Position numbers and translations under genes: made by a program. Shown piece after piece: positions 21,953-34,080 of a DNA stretch of 64,000 bases. Source of the DNA: Siphonodentalium dalli (taxonomy: Eukaryota; Mollusca; Scaphopoda; Gadilida; Siphonodentaliidae); assembly GCA_032622095.1 (NCBI GenBank), contig CP136064.1, positions 130,249,605-130,313,604 of the forward strand, written 5' to 3'. The notes below the pieces were generated by a model that had not been told where the DNA came from, did no database searches, and saw only the letters and a program-made list of their open reading frames with translations. Positions within the stretch are counted from its first letter, which is position 1; the number at the start of each line of letters is the position of its first letter.

Positions 21953-23552
21953 GTGACATTTCAATACATCCTCTGATATTGAATAGACCAGTTTCATTCC
22001 CAATGAGAGAACACTGAGTGGTATATATGTATTAAGTAGTTGGGAACTCATTACATATTTGATAGGTAATCAGCATATTGAAAGTAGCTTTATTGCACAC
22101 CTATTGCTATATCTGGGTTGATTACGTTTATACTTCAGTCTGAATGATAATTTGACCCAAATGAACTAGAGCGATCCCTATAGGTTGAATAGAGTATGAA
22201 ATAACGACATGTATGTAAACCCAACCAGTACTACTATAATGATTCAACATCGTATTGTGTTCAGTATAGTATGGAAAGCAAACAGAAACAATTGTCTGAT
22301 ACTAAATGATATTGAGTGCTGGTGTGTAATAAATACAGAACCGCACATACATGTGGAGGAGGTGAACTTTATTACACTCATTTGTTATGCCGCAAGTTAC
22401 AGCTCAAGCCTGATGGTTCTCGTTGTAAGATTGCACATCAACAAACTAGTGTGATAGCATTCACATGCTGTGTGGTTCTGTCTATTTACATGTATTCAAT
22501 TTTCCTTGAGGTGTGAACTGGTTTATAAATATTTTATAACCCTCTGGGGTATCTGCAAAAGAAACACAGACAATGGTGCTATTCATGCACAGATCATTTG
22601 GTGGTTAATATCTGTGCCATTTAAGTTTGAAAATTAAGACATATAAAAAACGCTCTAACGAAATAATTAGGTATTTTGTGGAAAATCATAAGTTGAAAAA
22701 AGGAAATAACCAAGTTTGAGCATTCTCACAAATGCACAGTTTTCTAAGATGGTTGAGAGCCCATCAACCATCAGAGTATTAGTAGGTCACTTGAGAAGGT
22801 GAGTGACACTGAGTTCTTGTTCAAAAAGCAGCAATGACAGATTTTTTATTGAAAACATGTTGCCTGCACATCCTGAGGTTTAAGTTGAACATGCTGACTG
22901 TTAATAGCTGCTGCACCATTGAACATACTATCTGAACATTTCGTGAGGAGACTACTCATCAATGAGTATTAAGTATAGAAGGGGTTAAATGAAGAGTGAG
23001 ATGTACTATATGATAAGTTCCATTCCATAATGAAGCAGAAAATACGTACCTCTCTGCAATTGTATAGTTTATTTCTAGGGTGAAATTAGTTTGAAACAAC
23101 ATGTATACACCCATATTCTGCCTAAAAGTGACAAAACAAGACGACTAGTACTTCTTCAAAGAAAACACCTATATGGTGTGGATTGCAAAAATCTAAATAC
23201 TTGTGGGGGTGGGGAATAATATCCTTGGACTTCACCAAACACTGACAAAGGACTTCAGATGTTTTTATGTTTCCATTATTTGTCCTATTAAAAGCGTCCA
23301 GTATTACTAGAATAAATTTGTATAAAAATTAACATGATCATAACTAAAATTTATGATTTGAACACATCAGGACCCACATATATTTCACAAAGTCCTACTA
23401 GCAAGTCGTCAGAACTTATAATTAAGCCAAATTTTCCCTATTCAGTAGAATATTATTGAAAGTGATTACAAAAGCATTTTTTTTCACAGTAGGTATAATC
23501 ATCAGCTGAACATATACAATAATATCATCGATCATTCAAAGGATAAACTTAC

Positions 23553-23570
23553 CCTGGATAAGATCACCAT
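23553..23570 (-). CDS. MYO7A: Myosin VIIa-like, first coding exon (six codons, MVILSR)
   Basis: On the minus strand 'AAATATGGTGATC' begins an ORF ATG GTG ATC TTA TCC AGG that runs straight into a consensus donor GTAAGT (GT at 23552-23551). The peptide MVILSR joins in phase 0 to GDHVW... of the exon at 9036-8776. Class VII myosins characteristically begin with MVI or MVIL and two residues before GD[HY][VI]W, often with a very short first coding exon. A is at -3 and G at +4 of the ATG. Only 18 coding bases are involved, so the call rests on the combined match of peptide, phase, strand and donor. Confidence 0.75.
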
Positions 23571-23621
23571 ATTTGGAATTTTAGGCACAATCTAAACTTA
23601 ATCCAAAATTCTTTCTACCAT
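23571..23621 (-). other. 5' UTR part of the myosin first coding exon, with a short uORF
   Basis: A plausible acceptor (...TTGATTTCTAATTTCAG, AG at 23623-23622) places the exon start at 23621, giving a 69-base exon. It opens with an upstream ATG (23621-23619) that encodes seven codons and stops at 23600-23598, 27 bases before the main ATG. If the acceptor is used, at least one upstream non-coding exon exists. Confidence 0.45.
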
Positions 23622-23623
23622 CT

Positions 23624-24787
23624 GAAATTAGAAATCAAGGCTACCATTAAATTCAAAATAATGCAATTGCGGAATTTCAAAAGACTGCCTGCTGCTATTT
23701 GTAATAAATATGGCACTGCAGGAAGTCTTAATTATGTCACCTGTCCAGAAAACATAACACCTGTATGCATAATGTCAAATCAGTTTTATTTCATGTCTGT
23801 CTGAATATTTAAATACTTCTGACACTGTGTATTCACTTTAAGTCATTAAAGGGAATTAAAGTTAGTGTTGATACTTGTCCGTTGAGTTGAAATTGGATTA
23901 CTGACAATAACACCAAGGCTTTCAGATGGCTGAAATGCATCTGTTATGTTGTATCCGTTATAAACGAATGCAATGAAGAGAATTTATTTTAAATGTATAA
24001 TAAGCTGAGCACATTATTATTAAACATAGGATTCAATAAATAAAATTTACAAAGAAGCTTATGACGATCCCATGCAGTTTGAAATCATGATATTTAAATG
24101 CAAGTCATGGTATAAAGTGAGTCATATACCGGTATATGAATGAAGAAACCTAGCTGTGAATGGATACATTTCAGTCTTGATGTAAAATAACCTCAATTAT
24201 TATGACTATCAGTATCACGACTCCACAAGCCACAGGCTAGTACAGATATAACAGGGTGAACACAAGTATGCTTTTGCAGACAAAAATGATACATTCACAT
24301 CCACTGGGTAATAGAGCATAATAAATCTGAGCTAACCCTAGATTTAAATAATTTCTATGGCTTATTGAACATTGAACAATAAATTTAATTTTGCGAAATC
24401 AACACACCCAGAGCCATACCAGTATGTATCAAGCCAAGTGTAACACACTACTGTATTCAGTGGCCACCCTTTATACATAGCAGGCTATTTCTCTGCCAAC
24501 TGATGTGTGGTATTCACAAACAGTTACATTAGTCAGATAAGCAGAAAGGAATTTGATTCACTTTAGATAGCTGAAGGGTTGTGGGTTATTTCAGGAGTTA
24601 TAAGAACCAGGGTTACAGTCCTCCATGCAGTGACACTATCAATTTATATTTATCAAACCTAATTCTATACCACTGTTTCCGCCATACAATTGAAAAAAAC
24701 TTCATTTGACAAACAAGGCTTATAATTTCCAATCAAGCTGATTTTAATATTACCAAATTTGGAGTCACTCTATCATTCAAAATATAT
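23624..24787. other. AT-rich non-coding
   Basis: No gene or defined element is seen. It lies upstream of the myosin ATG exon and is presumably 5' intron. Confidence 0.45.
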
Positions 24788-25627
24788 AAAACTAGCAGGT
24801 TAGCCCGCCACCGGCGGCTTGTCCGAAACATGACATTTTTTTTATATATTTTGTTTTAATTTTTAGCTCCACGCGTTTCAATAAGTAAAATTTGTACCCG
24901 GTAGCTCCACCCGTTTCCGAGATCTGGTCTGCGCATGCGCGAAGCTGGCGTCGCACGGGCTCGGCGACCCGATAAAATTTGTACCCGGCGCAAGATACAT
25001 TCACATAGCAAATTTCAAGTCGATAGCTCCACCCGTTTCCGAGATCTCGTCTGCGCATGCGCTGCACGGGCGTCGCACGGGCTCGGCGACCCGATAAAAT
25101 TTGTACCCGGCGCAAGATACATTCACATAGCAAATTTCAAGTCGATAGCTCCACCCGTTTGCGAGATAACGCATTCTTTGTTTTTCAATGAGTTAATTCA
25201 TGGTACCCGTCCTCCCCGTCCTAAACTTCAGAGCGGACAGTCAATTAATCCCGTCGTGAAATCCCTCTGCATAATATTTCGAGCTCTTAGATCAATTCTG
25301 CCTTTTTAGTTGCATTTCGTCCGCATCCGTATTTCGGACGCATGGGGTCAGTCGTTTAGCCACGTCCATTGGAATCCGCATCGGACGCATGGGGTATCGT
25401 TTAGCCACGTCCATTGCAATAAAGAGCGTTAGTTGTTAAAACCTCCGTATAAGGTATAGATAAAGAGCGTTAATGCCTTAACCCCCGCCGTGCCTTTGCG
25501 GTGATTTGGGAGTGGATAAAGGGTGCTCAGAGCTTCTCGAAAACACGACTACGGCGGTGTCGGTGGGATTTTACACTTACATACGAAATTTGATCTCAAT
25601 CTGTACACGCGTTTTGGATTCTATGAA

Positions 25628-25664
<37 letters not shown>

Positions 25665-26690
25665 CGAAGTCTCAAAATATATAGTATAGACTAGCCGATG
25701 AGCCCGACGTTGTCCGGGCTATTCATAAACCAAATTTCAAGTCGATAGCTCCACCCGTTTCCGAGATCTGGTCTGCGTATGCGCGAAGCTGGTAAAATTC
25801 GTATCTGGGGCAAGATACATTCACATAGCAAATTTCAAGTCGATAGCTCCACCTGTTTCCGAGATCTTGTCTGCGCATGCGCTGCACGGGCTCGACAATA
25901 CGACAACGACGACCGCCTGGTCAAACTACACACACGTACCAAGTTTCGTTCCGATCGGTCGAGAATCGTAGATTTGTATAAATGACATACATACAGACAT
26001 ACAGACAGAGGTCTTCAAAATATATAGGAGACTAGCCGATGAGCCCGACGTTGTCCGGGCTATTCAAAAACCAAATTTCAAGTCCTGGCTATTCAAAAAC
26101 CAAATTTCAAGTCGATAGCTCCACCCGTTTCCGAGATCTGGTCTGCGAATGCGCGAAGCTGGCGTCGCACGGGCTCGGCGACCCGATAAAATTCGTATCC
26201 GGGACAAGAAACATTCACATAGCAAATTTCAAGTCGATAGCTCCACCCGTTTCCGAGATCTCGTCTGCGCATGCGTGAAGCGGGCGCCGCACGGACTCGG
26301 CGACCCGATAAAATTCGTATCCGGGGCAAGATACATTCACATACCAAATTTCAAGTCGATAGCTCCACCCGTTTCCGAGATCTCGTCTGCGCATGCGCGA
26401 AGTTGGCGTCGCACGGGCTCAGCGACCCGATAAAATTTGTATCCGGGGCAAGATACATTCACATAGCAAATTTCAAGTCGATAGCTCCACCTGTTTCCGA
26501 GATCTCGTCTGCGCATGCGCGAAGCGGGCGCCGCACAGGCTCGCCAATACGACAACGTCCACCGCCTGGTCAAACTACACACACGTACCAAGTTTCGTCC
26601 CGATCGATCGAGAATCGTAGATTTGTATAAATGACAAACAAACATACATACATACAGACAGACAAACAGAGGTCTTCAAAATATATATGA
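24788..26690 (+). repeat. Three head-to-tail elements with a ~122-bp GC-rich internal repeat (family F)
   Basis: Elements run about 24788-25690, 25691-26030 and 26031-26690. Two begin 'ACTAGCCGATGAGCCCGACG' and the first begins with a related 'AACTAGCAGGTTAGCCCGCC'. All end in CAAAATATATA. Inside are units of ~122 bases with 'TCGATAGCTCCACCCGTTTC', 'CTGCGCATGCG' and 'CGACCCGATAAAATT'. Starts at about 26113, 26236, 26358 and 26479 give the period. Two of the elements end with 'CCAAGTTTCGT' and ACAGACAGA stretches. The units lack stops in several frames, so long frames appear on both strands. They are not genes. Confidence 0.8.
25630..25658 (+). repeat. (AC)n microsatellite
   Basis: About 14 AC dinucleotides inside the 3' part of the first family F element. 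Confidence 0.95.
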
Positions 26691-26708
26691 GATATATAGA
26701 TTTGTATA

Positions 26709-26921
26709 CAGTAATGCCCTTAGTAATCGACTCCTTAACCACAGCAGAATTATGGGTAACTTTTCAGGATTTAGTCGGAAATATGGCTTGTTGCCATTCA
26801 TCGGAAAGCTCTCGGCAAGAGCTTTCCGATGAATGGCAACAAGCCATATTTCCGACTAAATCCTGAAAAGTTACCCATAATTCTGCTCTGGTTAAGGGGT
26901 TGATTATTTAGAGCACTACTC
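26709..26921. mobile_element. Palindromic MITE (mariner-type), copy 3, full length
   Basis: Inverted arms of ~100 bases meet at 'GAAAGCTCTCGGCAAGAGCT'. TA flanks both ends (26707-26708, 26922-26923). The left end is 'CAGTAATGCCCTTAGTAATC'. It is the longest and best preserved of the six copies. Confidence 0.85.
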
Positions 26922-28089
26922 TATTTCTATATTGGTAAACACAATCATGGCTCGGTATCAGTGAACCAAGACTATTGACCAGCTATGTTCAAAACAAATA
27001 GCAGAGAACCCCATTATGGCAGTGTGAGCCAACCACAAAATCACAGCAGGACACTGCCGGAGCCAATCAGAAGACAGTCACATGGAATTTTTACAATGAA
27101 TGTGAATGGCGACACCATAATGTGGGAAAAGTCCTACCTGTATATGACTATATAGCAGTGGTTACATATGAAGGATATTGGAATTTTTCAGACTATTGAA
27201 CGGATTGTGACCAATTATCTTGGTTAAGACAGCATGGCTCATATTTTATGTATGAATCGGATATAATTATGCCTACAAAAAGTATTGGATATTTATAATA
27301 TAATCCTAAAAATACTATTATAAACTTAAGAAAAATAGCAACAAAAAAATAGAACTGTCCCATGAACCTACCTGACTTAGATAACATAGAAGAATACTCC
27401 AGTATAGTGTTCAGTCATGATATAAAGTGAACAAGGAAAAGAATTTAGTCCTAATGAACCATACACTCACTGATTATTAATAGTAGAGAACAGATGAAGA
27501 TATTTTTATCTGTAACACTGTAACTCAGAAATCCAGGTAGTAAAGATATAAATGATGAGCCTTAATATATCCACACATTATCACACACACATGCAGGTAA
27601 CAGTGGACACATGCAGGTATGTCTACTTAATATGACAATTACAAACATATATATCAAATGCCCCGATAAAGATTTATAAAACTGTCATTCATGACCAAAT
27701 GGGTGTCAATTTTTAAATAACTTGTCCGTGAGATAAGTAGACTGCGGAGAGGCCTAATAACTCGCTCATCGACAATAGTGAATGTGTGTAGTACGGTGCA
27801 TAGTTTGCAAAGAAATCATCTGCCCCAACAGCTCTGTTCAGCAAAACGCCTTCAGGTCATGTGACTACAATTATCTTGAAATGGTATTTTTTAAAGTACA
27901 GTTATAGTTCCAATGTGACATACTTCCTTATTTCATTCTACAAACCTGAATAATTTCATTTTATTCAGGAAATTCAACAAAAAATTGAGGTTTAGTTATT
28001 AAAACAATCTTTGAATGAAGAACATTTTCCCTTAAGAATATTAAGCCATCAGACTGGCAGAGGAGGCAGACTATGAATTTTATAATATA

Positions 28090-28189
28090 CAGTAATGCTC
28101 TAAGTAATCAACTTCTTAACCACAGCAGAATTATGGGTAACTTTTCAGGATTTGGTCGGAAATATGGCTTGTTGCTTACAGCATTACTG
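28090..28189. mobile_element. Palindromic MITE, copy 4 (internally deleted)
   Basis: The left arm to 'GGAAATATGGCTTGTTGC' is joined directly to the right terminus 'GCATTACTG', with TA at both ends (28088-28089, 28190-28191). Confidence 0.8.
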
Positions 28190-28364
28190 TACAGTTTCCT
28201 GATGTTATTTAATCTTGAAACCCCATGATTTAAATGTTTTAATACCATTGTTTTATCTGGGTGAAATTAGGGAGAAAACTACCTATTTCACAGATACAGG
28301 GAGGGTGTTAAGAAATTTGCAAACATTCCTGGGTTCTGGGCTAGTGTTGCTTGAATCCTGTGAG

Positions 28365-28489
28365 GAAAATGTTTTTTGAGTGCAACTGTACCAATTATGG
28401 ATCAGAGCTTCTCTTGGGGGATCAGCTCATCTGAGAATGTATTTTGAGTGCCACTGTATCAATTCTGGATCCGAGGCCCTCTTGGGGGA
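28365..28489 (+). repeat. Short direct duplication (~67-bp period)
   Basis: 'TTTTGAGTGCAACTGTACCA' ... 'TCTTGGGGGA' recurs at 28442-28489 with substitutions. Nothing else is recognised between 26924 and 29006 apart from the MITE at 28090. Confidence 0.6.
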
Positions 28490-29014
28490 GTAACAATAAA
28501 TAATGCAATCAGTTTCCCTTCCAATCAATAAACAAGTCATGTTACCTGACTTCATACCCTGACTCAGACAGGTAACTGTAATTAAATAAGAGAACACAGG
28601 TGTGAACCTGCTCCCATATACCACAATATAATATCAGCAGGAAGCATCTTGTGACTGCCTGCTGATTCTCAAGAAGTTACAATGGTGCCATACAATTGTT
28701 ATCTAGTTTTTCACATTTGAAAAGACACATGTGTGCTGTGTTTTCACAAGAATAAAACTTTCACAGCAGTGTTCACAGGGATATTTTTTCCTGTTTGAAG
28801 AGAAGAACTATGTATTATGTTATTGTGCGACATTATGGAACTTGAAATAAATATAAATTGTTGATATTATATTTTTGGTGTTTTCCGTGGGTTACATTAA
28901 TTTTTATATCTGCCACTGAGAATGAGTTAGATGAAGCCCATTGAAAACGTCCCATCAGGAATATATTAACAGATTGAAAGATACTAGATATTAGAACACA
29001 ATGGATATGTCATT

Positions 29015-29948
29015 AGTGTTGAAACGATTAGTGAATTTCAAAGTCGACTAGTCGAGGCCCAAAAGTTGCGTTGCATCGACTAGTCGGGACCCGATATCAA
29101 AACTTTCAAACATAACATGGTACGGAAATTTCATCGTACATGGTGTAAACTGATGACTGATGCAATGATGGTCTATTGCGTAGTGCATTTCCCTGCATAG
29201 ACACCAATTTATTTGGGAAATAATACAGTAAACATCTTGATATTCATCCAACACACTGAATGTAATTATATAATTAGACATGTGGTGGATAATGATTAGA
29301 AACACCATCATTTATAAGGTTTTAAATTTAACATGCAGCTTTCGAGATTTCGTTTAGTCACGTGATCACCAATAGACCGGTGCCGAGCGGTGTCACTATA
29401 AAATGTTAATGTTCCGACTAAATATCCCCTATGGTATCAGATGGTATAGGCTACGTTGTGGAATATGATAGCCAGTTCTTAATGTCAGTATCATTTATAT
29501 ACGGTAGCATGAATGGCGTCACCTTAAGCGGACTTCACACAGCGTCACATCATATCCCGACGGTGCGAGATCAATTGAAATATACACAGTGTCTTGATCA
29601 AAGTGGTCTCCGACAAACGATAAAGCTGCGTCAATCATCCCCATCATGTCGCAGTGATGTCTTTGACCTCAAACGACGAGTGAGACATTGTGTTGTCAAT
29701 TGCATTCTTTCAATTAATAGTCGGGTAACCGTGTGTGTCTATACTAGTAACACTGTCAATTCCGGGGGCCACCAAACGTTATACTTACCGTAACTTACGC
29801 GCAGTTAACACCGTTTATGCTGGAATCGATCTTGAAAATGTTATACATGTAACTAATACACTATGTTCCGACTAGTCGACGGCAAAATTCAGAGTCGACG
29901 TTCTGACATTTCAGCGTCGACTACAGCTAGTCGATTAATCGTTTCAAC
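29015..29948. mobile_element. hAT-like non-autonomous element with GTCGACTAGTCG subterminal motifs
   Basis: The left 'GTGTTGAAACGATTAGT' and right 'ACTAGTCGATTAATCG' + 'TTTCAAC' ends are inverted. The flanks ATGTCATT (29007-29014) and ATGTCATG (29949-29956) are a 7/8 target duplication. Several copies of 'GTCGACTAGTCG' or its parts lie near both ends, as transposase-binding sites do in hAT elements. A 120-codon frame at 29431-29793 has no recognisable domain. Confidence 0.7.
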
Positions 29949-29956
29949 ATGTCATG

Positions 29957-30729
29957 TCATGGTACAAACATTTTTTTCATAAAAAAATAAAAATAAAAAT
30001 AAACGAAAACCTGATAATACTTGAGCAATAAATTTTTGCCTACATACAAACATTGTATATATTTATGCCATCAATATAAAATTCTCTAAATATGCAAACT
30101 CAACAAAAACGGCCATTAGAAGCCAACTGACCCAACTGAAAATATGGTTGATTTCTTCATGCCCAATTGACACAATTTAATAAGGTAGATTGAAGCCTTT
30201 TAAAGGGAATTCAAAAGAAAATGACTTCTTTGTATTTGTAGCAATAGAGGGTACATCCGAGTAGTCTGATTGAACAAGACAAACACAGTAGGTGAATGAG
30301 AAGTACATATGTAGGTACTGACAACAAAGGTGGAAGTAATCCACATAAGTAGGTTGTATAAGATATCTGCTATGTAATTCTACTAACTTCCAAATGTGTC
30401 ATGTATGCATGCCTGTTCCTTGGTATTAAAGTGATTCACTCTAGCAGGCCATAATATATCCAAACTGGCTATATTAAATACATACTGATGGACTCCAGAT
30501 ATTACATCATGCTTTGTCATCCCCCATTTTAATACTGTACACAGAGGTAGAACTTGAAGAATATAATCCATCATATATACATTGTACCTCCATTTATTAG
30601 TGTTTTAAAAGGTATGGAAACAATGTGTTCTCTCATGTCCAAGCAACTTAATTCCACACAATTTTAAATAATAAAAAAAAAGGTTAAAACCAGGCATAGA
30701 TACATGTACAATCACTGGAAACCAACCCG
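29957..30729. other. AT-rich non-coding
   Basis: Nothing recognisable is seen apart from simple A-rich patches (about 29980-30003). Confidence 0.45.
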
Positions 30730-32040
30730 GTCCAGATTTAAACCTTACCTATTTTCTCAAGTGAATAATCAACATACCAAATTTAAAAGCGAACAGACCT
30801 CAAAATAACTAAGTTAAAATCCGAAAACTAAAATCTAACAATATGTTGTATATAGAGTGCATTTCCCACAGAATTTTTAAGCTTGATGGGCATCTCGATA
30901 AGAAAGTGAGAATTTTTTCAAGCTCATTGAATTAAGCCTGCAAGAAGAAATTAAAACTCATACTCAGTCGGATCACTGTCCGTGCCTCCATAACTCTGAT
31001 ATAAACCAAGAAATGCAGGAAATTTTGATGATTTTCTGTAATATGTATCTTCTGGATGGGGGAGGAGGAGACATGCACTGGACTTCCCCAAGCAGGACTC
31101 CAAGACAGGAAGATTGATTTGAAAATAATCTAAATATTTCAGAACAAAATAATGTGATGGATATTCCTCATATCAAATTTAATTCGGATCAGTTGATATT
31201 AACTGGAGTTATCATCCGGACAACATGAAAATCACAATTTTTAAGTCGAAAAAGGGCGACAACTATGACAACAATCATCTGACCAGAACCATATTTGAAC
31301 TTGACACCTGAATTATATGATGGATATTCCTCATACCTAGTTTCATTCCAATAGGATAATACTAACTGGAGTTGTTATCTAGACAACATGAAAATTGCAA
31401 TTTCTAAGTAAAAAAGGGCCATATCATCGGACTGAAACCATAATCGAACTTGACCTCAATAATGTGAAGGTTATTCCTCGTACCAAGTTTCATTTCAATC
31501 GGATAATTAATTTGAAGTTAACATCTGGACAAGCAATTGTTTTGACACACGGCGGATCCACATATGGACAGATACGGTTGATTACAATAGCACTCTGAAA
31601 TTTGGGGGGGGGGGGACAAAAAGGGGCATATTAGCATCTGGACAACAAAATAATCTGCAAATTCTAAGTCGAAAAAGTGATATAATTCCATCTTAAATAG
31701 CTGGACCGTACCAAAATTCAACCTTGACCTGTATTTTCATTTGTTTAATCCACATACTAAATTTGAAAGCTATCAGTTAATCATAACTTGATTATCATTT
31801 GGACAACAAAAGAATCAGCAAATTCTAAGTCGAAAAGGGGCATTATAAACTCTGCCAGAAATGTTCGAACCATATCCAAATTTGAAATTGAACAGGACTT
31901 TCTCAATTGAAGGCCACATACCAAGTTTCACCAAATTCTGTGGAATACTATTCGTACTATCATCCAGACAACAACATTTCGGACAGACCAACACGGGGAC
32001 GGCTACACAGACAGATAGATGGACACCGCTCATTTCTACG
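30730..32040 (+). repeat. Modular repeat family E, copy 1 (about eight ~160-bp units)
   Basis: Units carry 'TTCTAAGTCGAAAAAGGG', a 'GAACTTGACCT' stretch, 'CATACCAAGTTTCA' and 'ATCTGGACAACA'. The block ends with 'TTTCGGACAGACCAACACGG' and ACAGACAGATAG. A 12-G run lies at 31604-31615 beside 'TGATTACAATAG'. Confidence 0.65.
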
Positions 32041-33369
32041 GTGTTGTTTCAATGGGTGGTGGAGATATCCAGGGTGTGAGAAAATATACTCTTGACAACC
32101 CACCCACACCCAGTGCTTACGTATGTCGTAGATGTTATCACAGAAACATTATAATCCAACCATGCAGCTCTATAAAACAATCACCCTCTCATTTTAGTTT
32201 AGGACACTATTATAAAAGCTCAAAGTTCCCAAAATCTTATTCAGTATACCCTATACCAGTAGATTTCTACCAGTCTAAATGCAAAGATGGTGGATCAGAG
32301 AGGCCGGGTTGCATGCATGGGCTCTGCCCCTTTTGCCCTTGACCAATGCATGTACTTACATTGTCAAATGTGCTTTGGAAGATTGTGCTCCTTGCCCTCC
32401 AGTGCTTTTGCCACTGGTTAAATGTGTAGCATTTTTTTCTGATTATTTAAACCATGTCAATGCAAATAGTTTCACATAATGTCAAGTCAAAACTAAAGTA
32501 GTGACAATTCTGTGTCCCTGTGTTTTCTTTTAAAAGCCGTTAAGCCTGTTTTACCAGTAATAAGTCATATCTAATTCAAAGTATACTAACATGCAGAAGG
32601 TCACTGCAGTGTAATTTTTTGTACATTCTGTGAAAGCTGTGTACACACCAGCTCATCTCAAATCCAGTCTACCATTTATCACTTAAACGATGCCTCTTAC
32701 CGCACTAGCAATAACCTACTTTCATTCCCAAACAAAGACTAGTTTTTATACCAGTAGTATCACTGGGGCTCAACGATTCCATTAGAATTGGATCTAACAC
32801 TTAGAATCTGTTTTTTTAAAGAAATGTAGAGTTCGCAAAAAGTGCTTATTATTAGTGTGATCTTCTTAACTCTGTCAATTCTTTGTTGAATCAGTTTGTA
32901 CATTGTAGCAAGCCTAAGAACGTTCACTGGGCACCCAACAAAGATTTATGCAATCATTGTGCTAATCGATGCCTTGATCACTAAAGAATTTGAGAAAACA
33001 TAATTAATCTACCATCTCCAGGCAATGTTTTCGAGTGAAAACACAACTCCTACGGCGCATCATCAAGTGAACAATGATATATGACTTTTCGGAACCACGA
33101 TAGGAAAAGAAGTTTGTCTCCTGGTGATGAATTTTTTATATAATAAACATCCAAATAAATACAAGGTCAGCCGACCACAGTGTGCCCCGACAATGTGGCA
33201 AGTCGATGCCGCTTTGTTAAGGAAATAAAAAAAAATGTTGAAATGTTCCAAGTCGCAAGGGTTAATAATTCCGTAAAGAAATAATTTTTCCGTCATCTAT
33301 ATACATGTTGCACATCTCCAATATGTGGGTAACAATACTCTGAAGTTTCAAATATCTACGATCAAAACT
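32041..33369. other. Non-coding, no element recognised
   Basis: Frames up to 107 codons occur by chance. I see no domain, RNA gene or terminal-repeat pair. Confidence 0.4.
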
Positions 33370-34080
33370 GTAGGAGGAGTTGATTACACAAGTTACCCTC
33401 ATACAGAAAATTATAAAAAATGTTTTTCAAAGTCGAAAGGCCCATAAATCTGGGAAAAATCATTGGATCAAACTCAAATTCGAACTTGACCTGTATTTTG
33501 ATATGAACGACCCCCTGAACGACCCACAAAAAAAAACAGAATTTCCAATTAAACAATCCAAACTTGAGTTATCATCCGGAAACCAAAGAAAAACAAGAAA
33601 AATTGAATTTCCTAAGTCAAAAAGCCCACATCTCTGAGAAAAATCATTGGATCAAACTCAAATTTGAACTTGACCTGTATTTTGATATCAATGACTATAA
33701 AACAATTTTCAATTGAACAGTCCAAACTTGAGTTATCATTCGGAAACCAAAGAAAAAAGAAGAAAATTTAATTTTCTAAGTCGAAAAAAGTCCATAACTC
33801 TAGGAAAAATCATCGGATCAAACACAAATTCGAACTCAACCTGTATCTTGATATGACTGATCCTCATAAAAACAGTATTTGCAATTAAAGGATGCAAACT
33901 TGAGATATCATCCGGAAACCGAAAAAGTGAGAAATTTTCTGAAAAAAGGGAAATAACTCCATAAAAGAACATCGGATTAAACCCAGAATTGCAGAGCACC
34001 TGTGTTCTTGGTTGAGACACCTACATACTGACGCGGCTGATTACAATAGTCCCCCAAAAATAAATTTTTCGGGGGACAAA
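33370..34080 (-). repeat. Modular repeat family E, copy 2
   Basis: About four units with 'AAAAATCATTGGATCAAAC', 'TCGAACTTGACCTGTATTTTG' (split) and 'GAGTTATCATCCGGAAACC'. It ends with 'TGATTACAATAGTCCCCC' and a hairpin of CCCCC-AAAAATAAATTTTTC-GGGGG (34052-34075). Confidence 0.65.

Larger units (their letters stand above)
20380..22533. mobile_element. Inverted-repeat element H, copy 1 (interrupted by hAT)
   Basis: The left end 'TTATAAACCAATTCATACC' and right end 'GGTGTGAACTGGTTTATAA' are inverted. Internal stretches ('CCACAATAATCAC', 'GGAATGATACCATTGAGA') are shared with the copy at 53637-54575. The hAT element 20784-21952 sits inside. No ORF of its own is recognised and the superfamily is unclear. 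Confidence 0.6.
9037..23552 (-). other. Inferred first coding intron of the myosin VII gene (~14.5 kb)
   Basis: The donor GTAAGT at 23552-23547 and the acceptor at 9038-9037 define it, if the two exons belong to one transcript. It contains a SINE, several MITEs, a minisatellite, two modular repeats, a tandem duplication and a hAT element. Stretches such as 9037-10364, 12396-12933, 13176-14267, 15351-16150, 16198-17209, 18921-20379 and 22534-23552 hold nothing I can name. Confidence 0.7.

Noticed and set aside
24895..26530. CRISPR-like array from regularly spaced repeats
   Set aside because: The units are contiguous 122-bp repeats with no unique spacers, in animal DNA.
24792..26645. Several 80-120-codon frames on both strands
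   Set aside because: They are translations of the 122-bp GC-rich tandem unit, repetitive in every frame.
29431..29793. 120-codon ORF as a gene
   Set aside because: It has no recognisable domain and lies wholly inside a hAT-like element. Recorded only as a finding.
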